Part shown: positions 1 through 8,855 of the stretch, piece by piece
Layout: the number at the start of each line of letters is the position of its first letter
Numbering within the stretch: the stretch's first letter is position 1
NCBI GenBank assembly: GCA_041748175.1
Contig: JBGTDU010000127.1
Location: 1 to 36,038, forward strand
Origin: JAHEJB01 sp041748175
GTDB lineage: Bacteria > Bacteroidota > Rhodothermia > Rhodothermales > Rubricoccaceae
Length of the DNA stretch: 36,038 nt
Direction: 5' to 3'
Made by a program: the position numbers and the translations under genes
The notes under the pieces: generated by a model
Told to the model about the DNA's origin: nothing
The model's input: the letters and a program-made list of their open reading frames with translations, nothing else
Databases searched by the model: none

Positions 1-181
1 GCTTGCTCATCCGGGCCGCCGGTGATAGGTTCGTTTTCATGGGTGTTGCCTCGTGTTGGGTGGTTTGTGGTTGATATTTCAAACCTACCCTCCGCGAGGC
101 GGCACCCTCTCAATTTTTACACACGCCCTGGGACATTACCCAAGCCGGGGATGACGTTGTTGGTTGTTTACATATAATCCG

Positions 182-841
182 ATGCTCAACCGAACCACGC
201 TACTCCTTGTCCTCGCGGCCTCGCTCGCGTTTGGTGCTGCGGCCCAGGACATCTCGGAACCCCACCGCCTGCCCTTCGCCTCGGAAGGCAACACGCTGGA
301 GCTTGCCGTGGCCAACACGTCGGCGGAAGCCGCACTGGAGAACGTATCGGTTCGCGTGGAGAGCGCCCCGACGTGGCTGATCTTCTCAGTCAATCAAACC
401 GAACTGGACGCCATCGCCTCCGGCGAAGAGACCACGACGGCATTCATATTTGATGTAGACCGCAACGCCCCAGTCGGAGAAGCCGCCGATCTCGTTTTCC
501 GGATAGAGAGCGAGGTGGGCATTCTCACCACGAAGACGATACACGTCGAGGTCGAAGCCCCGCGCAACTTCTCTCTCGCGCCGAATTACCCGAACCCGTT
601 CAACCCTACAACGACGCTGGCCTTCGAACTCCCTCAAGCAAGCCGGGTGACGCTAACAGTCTATGATGTGTTGGGCCGCGAGATCGTGCGCCTGGCCGAG
701 GGCGATTACGAGCCCGGCCGCCACGAGGTGGTCTTCGACGGCCGGAACGTTGCGAGTGGGCTGTACATCGGGCGGTTCATCGCCGAGACGGAAGACGGCA
801 ACGTTGCAACAAAGATCAGAAGGATGACTTTGTTGAAGTGA
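182..841 (+). CDS. Small secreted protein with T9SS type A sorting domain
   Basis: This encodes a secreted protein of about 219 residues. The ATG at 182 is chosen because it gives a clean signal peptide (MLNRTTLLLVLAASLAFGAAAQ); the reading frame is open a little further upstream but only with a TTG. The middle, about residues 25-125, looks like one beta-sandwich domain of the Ig/NEW3 kind, with no catalytic motif. The C-terminal 85 residues form a typical T9SS type A sorting domain, with YPNPFNPTT followed by YDVLGREI and a terminal RRMTLLK. Known family role: the domain directs export across the outer membrane by the type IX system and is usually removed on attachment. The passenger's function is unknown. 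It is convergent with the oxidoreductase gene downstream. Confidence 0.8.
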   Translation: MLNRTTLLLVLAASLAFGAAAQDISEPHRLPFASEGNTLELAVANTSAEAALENVSVRVESAPTWLIFSVNQTELDAIASGEETTTAFIFDVDRNAPVGEAADLVFRIESEVGILTTKTIHVEVEAPRNFSLAPNYPNPFNPTTTLAFELPQASRVTLTVYDVLGREIVRLAEGDYEPGRHEVVFDGRNVASGLYIGRFIAETEDGNVATKIRRMTLLK

Positions 842-956
842 AAAGGTTGAAGGTTGAAGGGGTATATGTACATCTGGAAAAGTTCCAGAGGTTGACCATA
901 GACCACAGACCACTACGCACCAAGCACCAACCACTAAGCACCAACCACCCCTACCC
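841..956. repeat. Short-period repeat tract with a hairpin in a convergent spacer
   Basis: The spacer between two convergent genes is made of short near-tandem words: GGTTGAA twice near 845-858, GACCATAGACCACAGACCAC near 893-912, and CACCAAGCACCAACCACTAAG-type copies up to about 950. A 7-bp perfect hairpin (TCTGGAA/TTCCAGA, loop AAG) lies at 873-889. No T-run follows the hairpin on either strand, so it is at best a weak bidirectional terminator. No gene is supported here. Confidence 0.5.
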
Positions 957-2280
957 CCCTCGGCGTCCCGAAATGCGTGTTCATGTCAATGCCGCATTCC
1001 TGCAGAAACCTGGTGGGCAATTCTCCACCTGCGAAGACGAACACGTCGTCGTTTGCGAGAGCGTGTTCCGTACCGTTCGCATCCGTGTAGTGGACGACCT
1101 CCGGTTCAATCCGCGTCAGGCTGGTGGACCAGAGCGGTTCGATCTTTCCTGCTTCCACGGCAGCGTCAAACCGTTCCCGGTTTCCCAGCTTGATGCGCGA
1201 GAAAGCGTCCTTGCGGTAGGAGAGATGGACCGTCGTGTCTGGCTGGTCGGCAAGCATAAGCGCGGATTCTACAGCGGAGTCTCCTCCACCAACCACCAGG
1301 ATGCGTCTTTCGGCGAAGTGCTCGGGCTCCATGAGGCTGTAGTAAACGCCATCGCGGTCCTCGCCAGGGATTCCCAACTTTCGGGGCGTGCCGCGCCGCC
1401 CGATTGCCAGGATCACTCGCCGCGTCGTGAAGGTCTGGCCTTCGACTGTGTGGACCACGAATCCCTCCCCGCCTTTCCCGGCATGTTCTACGCGCGCAAC
1501 GCTCTGCCCCGTCGAGATTTGGACGCCGGTTTTTTCAATAATATCGCGCTTGTGGGCGATGAGTTCTTCCTTCTCGATCTCGGTGAAGTCCAGCTTTCCA
1601 TAGCCCGGAACGTCGAAGGGTCGGGTCATCACGAGTTTGCGGCGGGGAAAATGGCGGACAGTTCCGCCCATGTCGGGCTCTTTTTCGAGCGTCACCACGT
1701 TGAGACCATGCAGCTTGGCATTGACGGCGGCCGAAAGACCGGCGGGTCCAGCGCCGACAATGACGGCGTCCAGCATATGTTCAGCGCCTGAATTTTTTTC
1801 GCGGGCGATGCCATCCACGCATTGCCGCGCCTGCTCAAAGGCATTGCGGATGAGGCCCATTCCGCCCAACTCGCCGACGATGTAGATGCCGGGCACGTTG
1901 GTTTCGTAGTTCTCGCGAACGCGCGGAAGCTCAACGCCACGCACCGCTGTTCCGAACACAAGCGAAATGGCATCGGTGGGACATGCGCGCTCGCACATTC
2001 CATGGCCAACGCAGCGCGCCGGAGCGATGGCCTCGGCCTGGCCGTTTATCATGGCCAGCACGTCTCCCTCCGGACAAACGGAAACACACGCGGCACACCC
2101 CGAGCACAGCCCTGGATCGATGACGGGATGAATGGAGACCGGCTCGTGGAGTCCGTACGTTTTTGCCTGTTGTTTGGCGACCAGCGCCTTTCGCTCCATG
2201 CGCCTTCGCTTCAGCAGGAAGGGCAGGATGGTTGCAATGGCCAGCGCGAGGCCGACTCCCCAGATAATCAGCGCATCCAT
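934..2280 (-). CDS. Membrane-anchored 4Fe-4S / FAD / NAD(P) oxidoreductase
   Basis: This 448-residue protein has an N-terminal transmembrane helix (about residues 4-23), then a ferredoxin-type domain. Site 1 is a classical CxxCxxCxxxCP (C59, C62, C65, C69). Site 2 reads CVGHGMCERACP, with His93 where the second Cys is expected. A thioredoxin-reductase-like flavoprotein domain follows, with the FAD motif GAGPAG at 176-181 and a second Rossmann motif (VVGGGDSAVESA) for NAD(P). No redox CxxC is visible between them, so it is not a thioredoxin reductase. It is last in the multiheme operon and its ATG overlaps the porin stop by one base (TGATG). Inference: it feeds electrons from NAD(P)H to, or takes them from, the membrane/cytochrome chain. 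Confidence 0.8.
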   Translation of the reverse strand: MDALIIWGVGLALAIATILPFLLKRRRMERKALVAKQQAKTYGLHEPVSIHPVIDPGLCSGCAACVSVCPEGDVLAMINGQAEAIAPARCVGHGMCERACPTDAISLVFGTAVRGVELPRVRENYETNVPGIYIVGELGGMGLIRNAFEQARQCVDGIAREKNSGAEHMLDAVIVGAGPAGLSAAVNAKLHGLNVVTLEKEPDMGGTVRHFPRRKLVMTRPFDVPGYGKLDFTEIEKEELIAHKRDIIEKTGVQISTGQSVARVEHAGKGGEGFVVHTVEGQTFTTRRVILAIGRRGTPRKLGIPGEDRDGVYYSLMEPEHFAERRILVVGGGDSAVESALMLADQPDTTVHLSYRKDAFSRIKLGNRERFDAAVEAGKIEPLWSTSLTRIEPEVVHYTDANGTEHALANDDVFVFAGGELPTRFLQECGIDMNTHFGTPRGVGVVGA

Positions 2281-3875
2281 CAGAATCGGTACCAGATGGC
2301 GGAGTACACGCTCGTGCTTGACGTGAGATCGCCGAACTGCGAGGTTGCCTGAAGTGTCAGCGCGAGCCCCGATCTGAGCGGCACCTGCAGCAACAGATTG
2401 AAGCCGTGCGTAACGAGGTCAGACATACCAAGCAGGGGCGACTGCTGGTAGCGATATCCCAACCGCGCGTACGTCGATCCAAAGCTCCGCGTGACTCCGG
2501 CACCTCCATAAATTCCACGGCGCTGCTCGCCGAGGCTTTCATTCTGCCACATCGTGCCATCCACAGAAAAACCAATGCCGGTGGACGAGATTCGGGGAGC
2601 GCTGACTCCACCGCTGAATGTGAGCGTGGCCGGCTGTCCTTCCGCCGTGGCGCTTGTGACGTCGCCCCGAATGGTAAGCCCCCGGAACGTCCCGTTACGC
2701 AGCGTCACCGTTGCGCCTCCCCCGATGCGGGTTGTTCGGGGGAGGAGGCTTTGCCAATCGCCAAAGAGAATGTAGGAGCGTCTGCTGCTCGCAAATCCGT
2801 GCAAGCGGACACCGTTCGAAGCTGTTACGGAAACCCGGCCACCAAGGCGCGAGAAAACCCAATCGCCGGTTTCCGGGTCCTGATCCACAAGCGCTTCAGC
2901 GGAAGCCCTGACATTTCCTGCGAACACGTTCTGGTCGATTCCGGCAAAGGTTCGGTTACGGAGACCATCAGCTGTGGGAAGAATTTGTCCACCTAGAATG
3001 GTTCCGTCGAGCCGGATCCCATCGGCTTCATAGGCCGCATGCCCGTACACGGTGTACTTCGGCATATCCCCGACCGGCAATTCGTTGCCTCGGTCGGGCT
3101 GAAGGCCGGCTGAAATGCCAACTCCCCGTTCTCTGCCGCCTACATGCACGTTTAGCCCATCCCAATAGCCGCTGAAGCGATCGTACGGATTGTAGAAACG
3201 GCCTGCACGAATTTCAAGCGGGAGGGCCGAAAAACTCTTTTCGAGACTCAGATCGTAGACTCGCACATCCACTTCCTCGCTGAACGGAGTCGGGTCGGCG
3301 TAGCGGTAAGCGGTGCGAAGCCGGGTGCTGAACTTGAGGCCCCCGGGAAGGTCATCTACCTCCGCCCGAAGCAGTGCAAAGGGTGTCGCATACGTGCGGT
3401 CGGTCTGCGCTCCGTCGCCGGAAGAAGTGCTCGACATCAGGGTATTGATGCCAAGTTGAAGCCGACCCGAGACGTGTGGCACACGGTATACTTGGTCCGG
3501 AGCGGCATCATTTGCCTGTGCCAGAATGGACGGCCGGTCCGGATCCGTCGGGGGCGGCTGTAATGCTTCCGGATCTCGCGTGATGGGCTCAAGACTCAAC
3601 GTCAAGTGATCGCCCATTGTGATTGAAAAGAGATTGCCGACGAACCCTAAAACTGCTCGGTCTCCTGTCGCACTTACGATTCTCATGGCGCCGAGCTTCC
3701 TCGCATCACGATAGACATCCACGGTGGCACCCGCAACCAGACCGTCATCTGAGCCCGATGCGACGTAAACCGTTTGCCCCGCGATAAACGTGACCTGTGT
3801 TTCAAGCGTCACGGCTTCCTGCGCTGCCGCCGGGAGACATTGCAGCGCAATCATCAAGATCAAATACCAACGCAT
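2280..3875 (-). CDS. Outer-membrane beta-barrel of the multiheme operon
   Basis: A protein of about 531 residues. The start is the ATG at 3875, which overlaps the preceding cytochrome stop by one base (TAATG) and gives the signal peptide MRWYLILMIALQCLPAAAQ. A small all-beta domain follows (about residues 20-100; GQTVYVASGSDDGLVAGATV), resembling SH3-like or FlgT-C-type folds. The rest has alternating amphipathic strands with many Gly, Tyr and Arg residues and ends in WYRF, the terminal aromatic pattern of barrels inserted by the BAM machinery. I see no clear similarity to MtrB/PioB. Position between a 25-heme cytochrome and an FeS flavoprotein suggests a sheath or pore for cytochrome-mediated electron transfer across the outer membrane. 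The barrel call is good; the conduit role is inference. Confidence 0.7.
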   Translation of the reverse strand: MRWYLILMIALQCLPAAAQEAVTLETQVTFIAGQTVYVASGSDDGLVAGATVDVYRDARKLGAMRIVSATGDRAVLGFVGNLFSITMGDHLTLSLEPITRDPEALQPPPTDPDRPSILAQANDAAPDQVYRVPHVSGRLQLGINTLMSSTSSGDGAQTDRTYATPFALLRAEVDDLPGGLKFSTRLRTAYRYADPTPFSEEVDVRVYDLSLEKSFSALPLEIRAGRFYNPYDRFSGYWDGLNVHVGGRERGVGISAGLQPDRGNELPVGDMPKYTVYGHAAYEADGIRLDGTILGGQILPTADGLRNRTFAGIDQNVFAGNVRASAEALVDQDPETGDWVFSRLGGRVSVTASNGVRLHGFASSRRSYILFGDWQSLLPRTTRIGGGATVTLRNGTFRGLTIRGDVTSATAEGQPATLTFSGGVSAPRISSTGIGFSVDGTMWQNESLGEQRRGIYGGAGVTRSFGSTYARLGYRYQQSPLLGMSDLVTHGFNLLLQVPLRSGLALTLQATSQFGDLTSSTSVYSAIWYRF

Positions 3876-5971
3876 TAACGAGCCCTGCCGAACTTTTCCT
3901 CGCCATCCGGATGGCACGAATAGCAGGCATTGCTCTCGTATACGTAGCCCTGTACGTCCTCATGCTTGTCATCCATTTCCTCCTGGTTGTGCTCGTGGCA
4001 CGTCAAGCACGTGAAGACCATGAAATTGCCGGGGTCTGTGTGGCATGTCTGGCACGAAGCCCATTCACCCTCGTGTCTCCCGGAGTAGATGGGAAAGATG
4101 GGATCGTGATCGAAGGTGGATGCCCATGAATCGACGGTGTGGCAATCCAGGCACGTAGGTGGGAAACCGGCGTGAGCCTGTGCTGCATCTTCCTGATGAC
4201 ACGTGACGCAGTCGTTTGGTCCGGAAGGCTCCCAGATCAGTTCAAAGCCTGGCAGGAGGTGGCAAGACGAGCAGTCGAGCGGCAGGTGCGCGCCGAGTAA
4301 GGCGAAGCCCGTAGTCGCACCGTGGTCGAATGACTCAGACTCCCAGGAATCCGTCGCATGGCATTCCAGGCAGGTGGTCGGGAAGTTGGGGTGGGCGTCC
4401 TGATGGTCCTCTTCATGGCAGGTAAGGCAGTCATCGGCGCTGGAAGGCTCCCAGAGCAGTTCGAAGCCCGGCTGCAGGTGGCAGGAAGAGCAGTCGAGCG
4501 GCATGTGGGCGCCGAGGAGTGGGAAGCCGGTAGCGGCACCGTGGTCGAATGAGGCATTCTCCCAGGAATCCGTCGTGTGGCAATCCAAACACGTTGTTGG
4601 GAATTCTGGATGTTCGTCCTGGTGGTCATCCTCGTGGCACGCAAAGCAATCATCCTGGCTGGATGGGATCCAGATGGGCGTGTTGTCAGGCCCGACGTGG
4701 CAAGACGAGCAGTCGAGACTGATGTGAGCGCCGACGAGCGAGAAGCCCGTGACGCTGTGGTCAAACGCCTCGGTGTCCCAGGAATCGATGCCGTGGCAGT
4801 CCAGGCAGGTTGTCGGAAAGTTTGGGTGTTCTTCCTGATGGTCGTCTTCGTGGCAGGCAAAGCAGTCGTTCTGGGACGAAGGATTTCCCGGGACGGAGAA
4901 GTCCGGATTGCTGTGGCAACTGGCGCAATCCAGGTTCATGTGGGCGCCAACAAGCGCGAATCCCCCGGAGACCGCCGGGTGGTCAATCGTGGCTCCAAGC
5001 CAGGAATCGACCGTGTGGCACAGGAGGCAGTCCGTCGGAAGATTGGCGGCCGCGTGATCCAGCACCGTCGTTGTTGCCGTTGCGTTGTAGTCATCCTCGT
5101 GGCAGGTGAAACAATCATTCTGGTCGGCCGGGTCAAAGAGCGGCGTCAGGTCTCCCGGGTTGTGACACGCCGAGCATTCAAGCGAAATGTGCGCTCCCAC
5201 GAGGGCGAATCCACTCGAAACCGCTGCGTGATCGAAAACCGTCCCGGACGAAAAGGAGAGTGTGTTATGGCACGCATCGCAGGTTGCTGGGAAACCGGCA
5301 GCGACATGGTCTACTGTGCCCGACGCCGTCGAGTTGTAGTCTTCTTCGTGGCAGGCGATACACGCCGGGTCGAGCTGGCCGAATGCGCCATCGAATTCGT
5401 CGGTATGGCAGGATTCGCAGGAAATCTGGAGATGCGTTCCCGTCAGCGGAAACGTCGTAGCGGCGTGGATTTCCAGCCCTCTCACCAGATGGAAATCCGC
5501 CGTGGTGTGGCAATCCTGACATGAATTTCCGAGTTGGCCCTGATGGACATCGAGGTGGCAGGAGGAGCATGCTTCCGGTTCCAGATCCGGCCGGTCGAAT
5601 CGCAAATCGTGATGGCATGAGCGGCACTCAGCCTGCTGGTGACGGCCCGTCATGGCAAACCGCGTGTCCTCCGAGTGGTTGAAATCCATCGGATCTCTCA
5701 GGGGAGTCCATCCCTCCGGCGTATGGCAGGCCTCGCATGCGATGTCGATGTCGCCATGGGGATTGGTTGAATTGGGATTTCGGATTTCGGATTTCGAAGG
5801 GGCTGAGCGGCTGCCAATGAGCGGGAAGCGGGTCGTTGAGGGAGTGGGTGAGAGGGAGAGGGGGGGAGAGGGTGAAACAGTGCGGGAAGGAATAGAAGAG
5901 GGCTGTTGCGCTGTCGCATTCACCGCGAAAAGTAGGAGCAGCAAGGTGCCTCCAGAGAAGCACGCTCCCAT
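3875..5971 (-). CDS. 25-heme c-type cytochrome with repeated tri-heme modules
   Basis: A periplasmic or surface cytochrome of about 698 residues with 25 CxxCH heme-attachment motifs. The ATG at 5971 is chosen because an AGGAGG lies 9 bases upstream and the signal peptide MGACFSGGTLLLLLFAVNATAQ begins there; longer forms run back into the preceding gene. A Pro/Ser-rich linker follows the signal peptide. After five hemes come six consecutive modules of about 65-85 residues, each with three CxxCH, then two final hemes. The typical module reads CxxCHEDDHQ, then FPTTCLDCH, then FDH...GF.LLGAH...CSSCH; the non-motif His residues are likely distal ligands. It falls in the broad cytochrome c3/multiheme superfamily. 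Likely role: long-range electron transfer together with the 26-heme protein and the barrel. Confidence 0.88.
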   Translation of the reverse strand: MGACFSGGTLLLLLFAVNATAQQPSSIPSRTVSPSPPLSLSPTPSTTRFPLIGSRSAPSKSEIRNPNSTNPHGDIDIACEACHTPEGWTPLRDPMDFNHSEDTRFAMTGRHQQAECRSCHHDLRFDRPDLEPEACSSCHLDVHQGQLGNSCQDCHTTADFHLVRGLEIHAATTFPLTGTHLQISCESCHTDEFDGAFGQLDPACIACHEEDYNSTASGTVDHVAAGFPATCDACHNTLSFSSGTVFDHAAVSSGFALVGAHISLECSACHNPGDLTPLFDPADQNDCFTCHEDDYNATATTTVLDHAAANLPTDCLLCHTVDSWLGATIDHPAVSGGFALVGAHMNLDCASCHSNPDFSVPGNPSSQNDCFACHEDDHQEEHPNFPTTCLDCHGIDSWDTEAFDHSVTGFSLVGAHISLDCSSCHVGPDNTPIWIPSSQDDCFACHEDDHQDEHPEFPTTCLDCHTTDSWENASFDHGAATGFPLLGAHMPLDCSSCHLQPGFELLWEPSSADDCLTCHEEDHQDAHPNFPTTCLECHATDSWESESFDHGATTGFALLGAHLPLDCSSCHLLPGFELIWEPSGPNDCVTCHQEDAAQAHAGFPPTCLDCHTVDSWASTFDHDPIFPIYSGRHEGEWASCQTCHTDPGNFMVFTCLTCHEHNQEEMDDKHEDVQGYVYESNACYSCHPDGEEKFGRAR
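5775..5796. repeat. GGATTTC x3 heptanucleotide repeat inside a coding region
   Basis: Three exact tandem copies of GGATTTC lie inside the gene for the 25-heme cytochrome. On the coding strand they encode part of the linker between the signal peptide and the first heme (KSEIRNPN). Seven is not a multiple of three, so the encoded peptide is not itself periodic. Similar GATTTCG-type runs are known as dispersed intergenic repeats in several bacterial phyla. Confidence 0.7.
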
Positions 5972-5980
5972 TCTCCATTT

Positions 5981-5986
5981 CCTCCT
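5981..5986 (-). promoter_or_regulatory. Shine-Dalgarno site of the 25-heme cytochrome
   Basis: The minus strand reads AGGAGG, 9 bases before the ATG at 5971. It decides the start: a second ATG closer to the site is out of frame, and upstream in-frame ATGs overlap the previous gene. Strong SD sites are uncommon in this window, so high translation of this cytochrome is plausible. Confidence 0.65.
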
Positions 5987-6021
5987 TTCTCCCTCTCCCC
6001 TAAAATCATGCAATATCATCG

Positions 6022-8166
6022 TCATTCTCCGTGGCAGTCTTCGCACGCTGTTCCGAGCGGTTTGAATCTAATGAACGACCTTCCGGATTCGTCAATTTCA
6101 GGTCGATGGCAAGCCCCACACGCCACGCTTATATGCGCCCCTTCAAGCGAAAACCTCGCGCGGTTATGATCGAACGCCGATACCGTGAATGCCTCGGTGT
6201 CGTGGCAGGAGTCGCAACTTTCACCCTCGAATTGCCCGCGATGCGGATCGCTTTCGGCATGGCATGACATACATCCTGTTTCCAGCCCCTGGAAGCGTCG
6301 AACCTCGCGGCCATCCGGCCTGATTTCAGTGGTGTGGCAACTGCCGCAGTCCAGTGCGAAATGCGCCCCTGCTAATGCAAACCCTGTCTGGCTGTGATCG
6401 AAGCTGGCGAGATCCCAGTCAACCGTATTGTGGCATCCCGCACAGCGTGTTGCGCCGTCGGTATCGGCAAACTCGTCCCCGTGCGGACTCAGTTCGACGT
6501 GGCAACTCTCACAGGCAGCTTCCAGCTTGAAGTCCGGAGCCTCCAGCCCATCAGTCGCATGGCAGGCTGTGCAGGGCGTCGCCAGGTGGGCTCCGGAAAG
6601 AGGAAATTGGGTTTCCGCGTGACGCGTTAGATCAAACGAGGTCGGTGTCCAGCCATCCTGGTTGTGGCAGTTGTCGCACACGGCGCCGCCTTCCACTGTT
6701 GCGAGATCGCCATCATGGAAGTCCTGATGACAGCTCTGACAATCTTCCGCTTGAACGGCCGGAAACGACGCATCCGATCGTCCACCAACCAGCGTGATTC
6801 GAATGGCCTCGTCAACTCGGGCAGGCTGGACGTGACACGTCGCGCAGGCAAGCCGGATGTGGGCTCCCACCAGAGCATAGCCGGTATGCTCTTCGTGGTT
6901 GAATCGGGAAGCGTCAAAAGTCTGACCCATGCGTTGCCAGGAGGTGGTGGTATGGCAGGTCGCACAATCCGTACCGAAGTCGCCATCGTGCGCGTCGTCG
7001 TGACACGTGGCGCAGGTCGCGAACTCCGTACCCGAGAACTGTTGGGTCGGCCCCGATCCCGGGTGGCAACTCGCGCAATCAAGTCGCTCGTGCGAGCCCG
7101 TAAGTGGGAATTCTGTTCTGTCGTGGTTGAAATTCGGAGCCGAGTTCCACGTCTGCGGCGTATGGCACGAGCCGCAGCTTTGCCCGCTGAACTGCGCACC
7201 ATGCGGGTTCTCTTCACCATGGCAAGAAGCACAAGAATCGTCGACACCCCGGAATCTGGCCGCACCCTGGCTCGCGGAGCCGTGGCACTGCGCACATGTT
7301 GCGCGCGCGTGTTGCCCGACCAGTGCAAATCCGGTAGCCGCGTGGTCGAAGTTCCGCACGCCGCTCCACCCGTTCGCGTTGTGGCAGGAGCCGCAGTCTC
7401 TGGAATTGAGCCGCTGGCTGTGCGGGCTCTCCCCGCCATGGCACGAAGCGCACGCGGATGGTGTGTTCGCAAAACGTGCCGGGCCTCGGTCGGCATCCCC
7501 GTGGCAGCTTGCGCACGAAGCGCGGGCGTGTTGGCCGATCAACGAAAACCCTGTTACCGCGTGATCAAAGTCTGAGACATCACTCCAGCCCGCCGGTGAG
7601 TGGCAGGTTGCACAATTCTGGCCCCGGAACGTGCTTCCATGCGGGTCATCATCGTCGTGGCACTGGGCGCATTGGTCGGGGAGGCCCAGGAACGTTTGTC
7701 CCAACCGCCCGGCTCGGCCTTTGAATTGCCGCACAGCGGGATCTGTAACGGCGGAGGCCGAGTGGCAATTCCTGCACGTCAAGTTGCGGTGCCGCCCGAC
7801 GAGGCGGAAGCCTGTCTGCGTGTGGTCGAATGAGCCCGTGCTCAGGCGAATGGGGTCGAATTGCCTTCCGAAGTGGTCCTTGTGGCAGGAACCGCACTGG
7901 CGGCTCAGATTGGCATGCAAACCCTCTCCGCGGCTGATTCGGGTGCGGAGCGGCGTGTGGCAATCGAGACATTTCGCCGGTGAAATGCCGCGCTGCCGAA
8001 TCTCGTGACAGTTCGTGCAGTTCCGAATGCCTTCAAGAGAAGCATGCGCTGCGGTGAGTTCGCCGGGTGAAATGATTTGCGAACGCGCGCCGTGTGGAGA
8101 GACAGAGAGCAACAGGAAGAGACCTCCCGGTAGCCACGGGATGCTATGTCGCCGTCGGCCCCTCAT
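6022..8166 (-). CDS. 26-heme c-type cytochrome
   Basis: This 714-residue protein has 26 CxxCH motifs. The N-terminus is basic followed by a hydrophobic stretch (LPGGLFLLLSVSPHGARS), a plausible Sec signal. Many segments share the pattern FDH-x3-TGF-x-L-x-G-x-H-x5-C-x2-CH, also found in the 25-heme neighbour, so the two are related by duplication and divergence. Spacing here is less regular, with Gly/Arg-rich linkers such as GDADRGPARF and PHGAQFSGQSC. Its ATG overlaps the TPR gene stop by four bases (ATGA), implying translational coupling. Expected location is the periplasm or the outside of the outer membrane. The specific electron donor and acceptor cannot be read from sequence. Confidence 0.88.
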   Translation of the reverse strand: MRGRRRHSIPWLPGGLFLLLSVSPHGARSQIISPGELTAAHASLEGIRNCTNCHEIRQRGISPAKCLDCHTPLRTRISRGEGLHANLSRQCGSCHKDHFGRQFDPIRLSTGSFDHTQTGFRLVGRHRNLTCRNCHSASAVTDPAVRQFKGRAGRLGQTFLGLPDQCAQCHDDDDPHGSTFRGQNCATCHSPAGWSDVSDFDHAVTGFSLIGQHARASCASCHGDADRGPARFANTPSACASCHGGESPHSQRLNSRDCGSCHNANGWSGVRNFDHAATGFALVGQHARATCAQCHGSASQGAARFRGVDDSCASCHGEENPHGAQFSGQSCGSCHTPQTWNSAPNFNHDRTEFPLTGSHERLDCASCHPGSGPTQQFSGTEFATCATCHDDAHDGDFGTDCATCHTTTSWQRMGQTFDASRFNHEEHTGYALVGAHIRLACATCHVQPARVDEAIRITLVGGRSDASFPAVQAEDCQSCHQDFHDGDLATVEGGAVCDNCHNQDGWTPTSFDLTRHAETQFPLSGAHLATPCTACHATDGLEAPDFKLEAACESCHVELSPHGDEFADTDGATRCAGCHNTVDWDLASFDHSQTGFALAGAHFALDCGSCHTTEIRPDGREVRRFQGLETGCMSCHAESDPHRGQFEGESCDSCHDTEAFTVSAFDHNRARFSLEGAHISVACGACHRPEIDESGRSFIRFKPLGTACEDCHGE

Positions 8167-8834
8167 TGGCCGGCGATCACCGGGATGTAATCATCAGCGG
8201 GAATCGTAGGGTGGTCGGATGGAAGCGTAGGCGGCGTTGAGCCCGTCGGAGTGGGCGGCGCCAGGCGAAGGGCCTCCAACTGTTCCAGCGAAGCTGAAGC
8301 CTGAGACGCCAGATGGATGTCCGCAGTCTGAGCCTGCACCCGCTTCCAGATCCTTTCCGCCTCGTCATAGTTCCCGTCGTTCGCCTGGATCGCGCCCAAA
8401 TTATAGAGTGCCGACGGATCATCCGGATACCGTGCGAGCAATCGTTCCATGGCTCCTTGTGCGCTCTCCCACTGGCCCAGCTGCGAGTAACAGAGCGCCA
8501 GATCGAGATGGGCTTGCCGATGTTCAGGAGCCACAGCAAGAATTTGTTCGTACACCGTCGCGGCCTCCGCAAGCTGGTGAGCATCTTGATACAGATGGGC
8601 CAGTTCCAGCAATTTCGAGGTGTCGCTCGGTGCGTCCTCTACCTCTTGCCGCAGCGCCATCAGGCGGGCGTGGAACGTCGGGTCCACATTCTCAGCAGTA
8701 GGCTGGACGTCTTCTATCTGATCCACAGTAATCTGTTGAGGTGCATTATCCGATCTGAAAAAGAACACGAGCGCAACCAGGACCAGAAATGCGCCGCCAA
8801 TCAGGAGGGAGATGGTTAGCGGGGAGCGACTCAT
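8163..8834 (-). CDS. Membrane-anchored TPR protein, possible cytochrome c assembly factor
   Basis: This 223-residue protein has an N-terminal transmembrane anchor (about residues 7-26, LTISLLIGGAFLVLVALVFFF). About four tetratricopeptide repeats follow between residues 70 and 190 (for example AHLYQDAHQLAEAATVYEQIL and ALYNLGAIQANDGNYDEAERI). The C-terminal tail is Pro/Thr-rich. The layout resembles the periplasmic TPR part of CcmH/CcmI/NrfG proteins, which bind apocytochrome during heme attachment. Its position immediately before two genes needing 51 heme attachments supports that role. No CcmH LRCxxC motif is present, so it would be an NrfG/CcmI-type helper. The TPR call is firm; the function is inference. 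Confidence 0.7.
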   Translation of the reverse strand: MSRSPLTISLLIGGAFLVLVALVFFFRSDNAPQQITVDQIEDVQPTAENVDPTFHARLMALRQEVEDAPSDTSKLLELAHLYQDAHQLAEAATVYEQILAVAPEHRQAHLDLALCYSQLGQWESAQGAMERLLARYPDDPSALYNLGAIQANDGNYDEAERIWKRVQAQTADIHLASQASASLEQLEALRLAPPTPTGSTPPTLPSDHPTIPADDYIPVIAGQ

Positions 8835-8855
8835 TTCACAACTGGATGTCGAGAA

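Noticed and set aside
173..178. TATAAT as a -10 box for the first gene
   Set aside because: It lies 4 bases before the chosen ATG, so transcription would start inside the gene; probably chance.
4577..5524. A 315-residue plus-strand open frame opposite the 25-heme cytochrome
   Set aside because: Antisense of the repeated CxxCH codons; its repeats only mirror the real gene.
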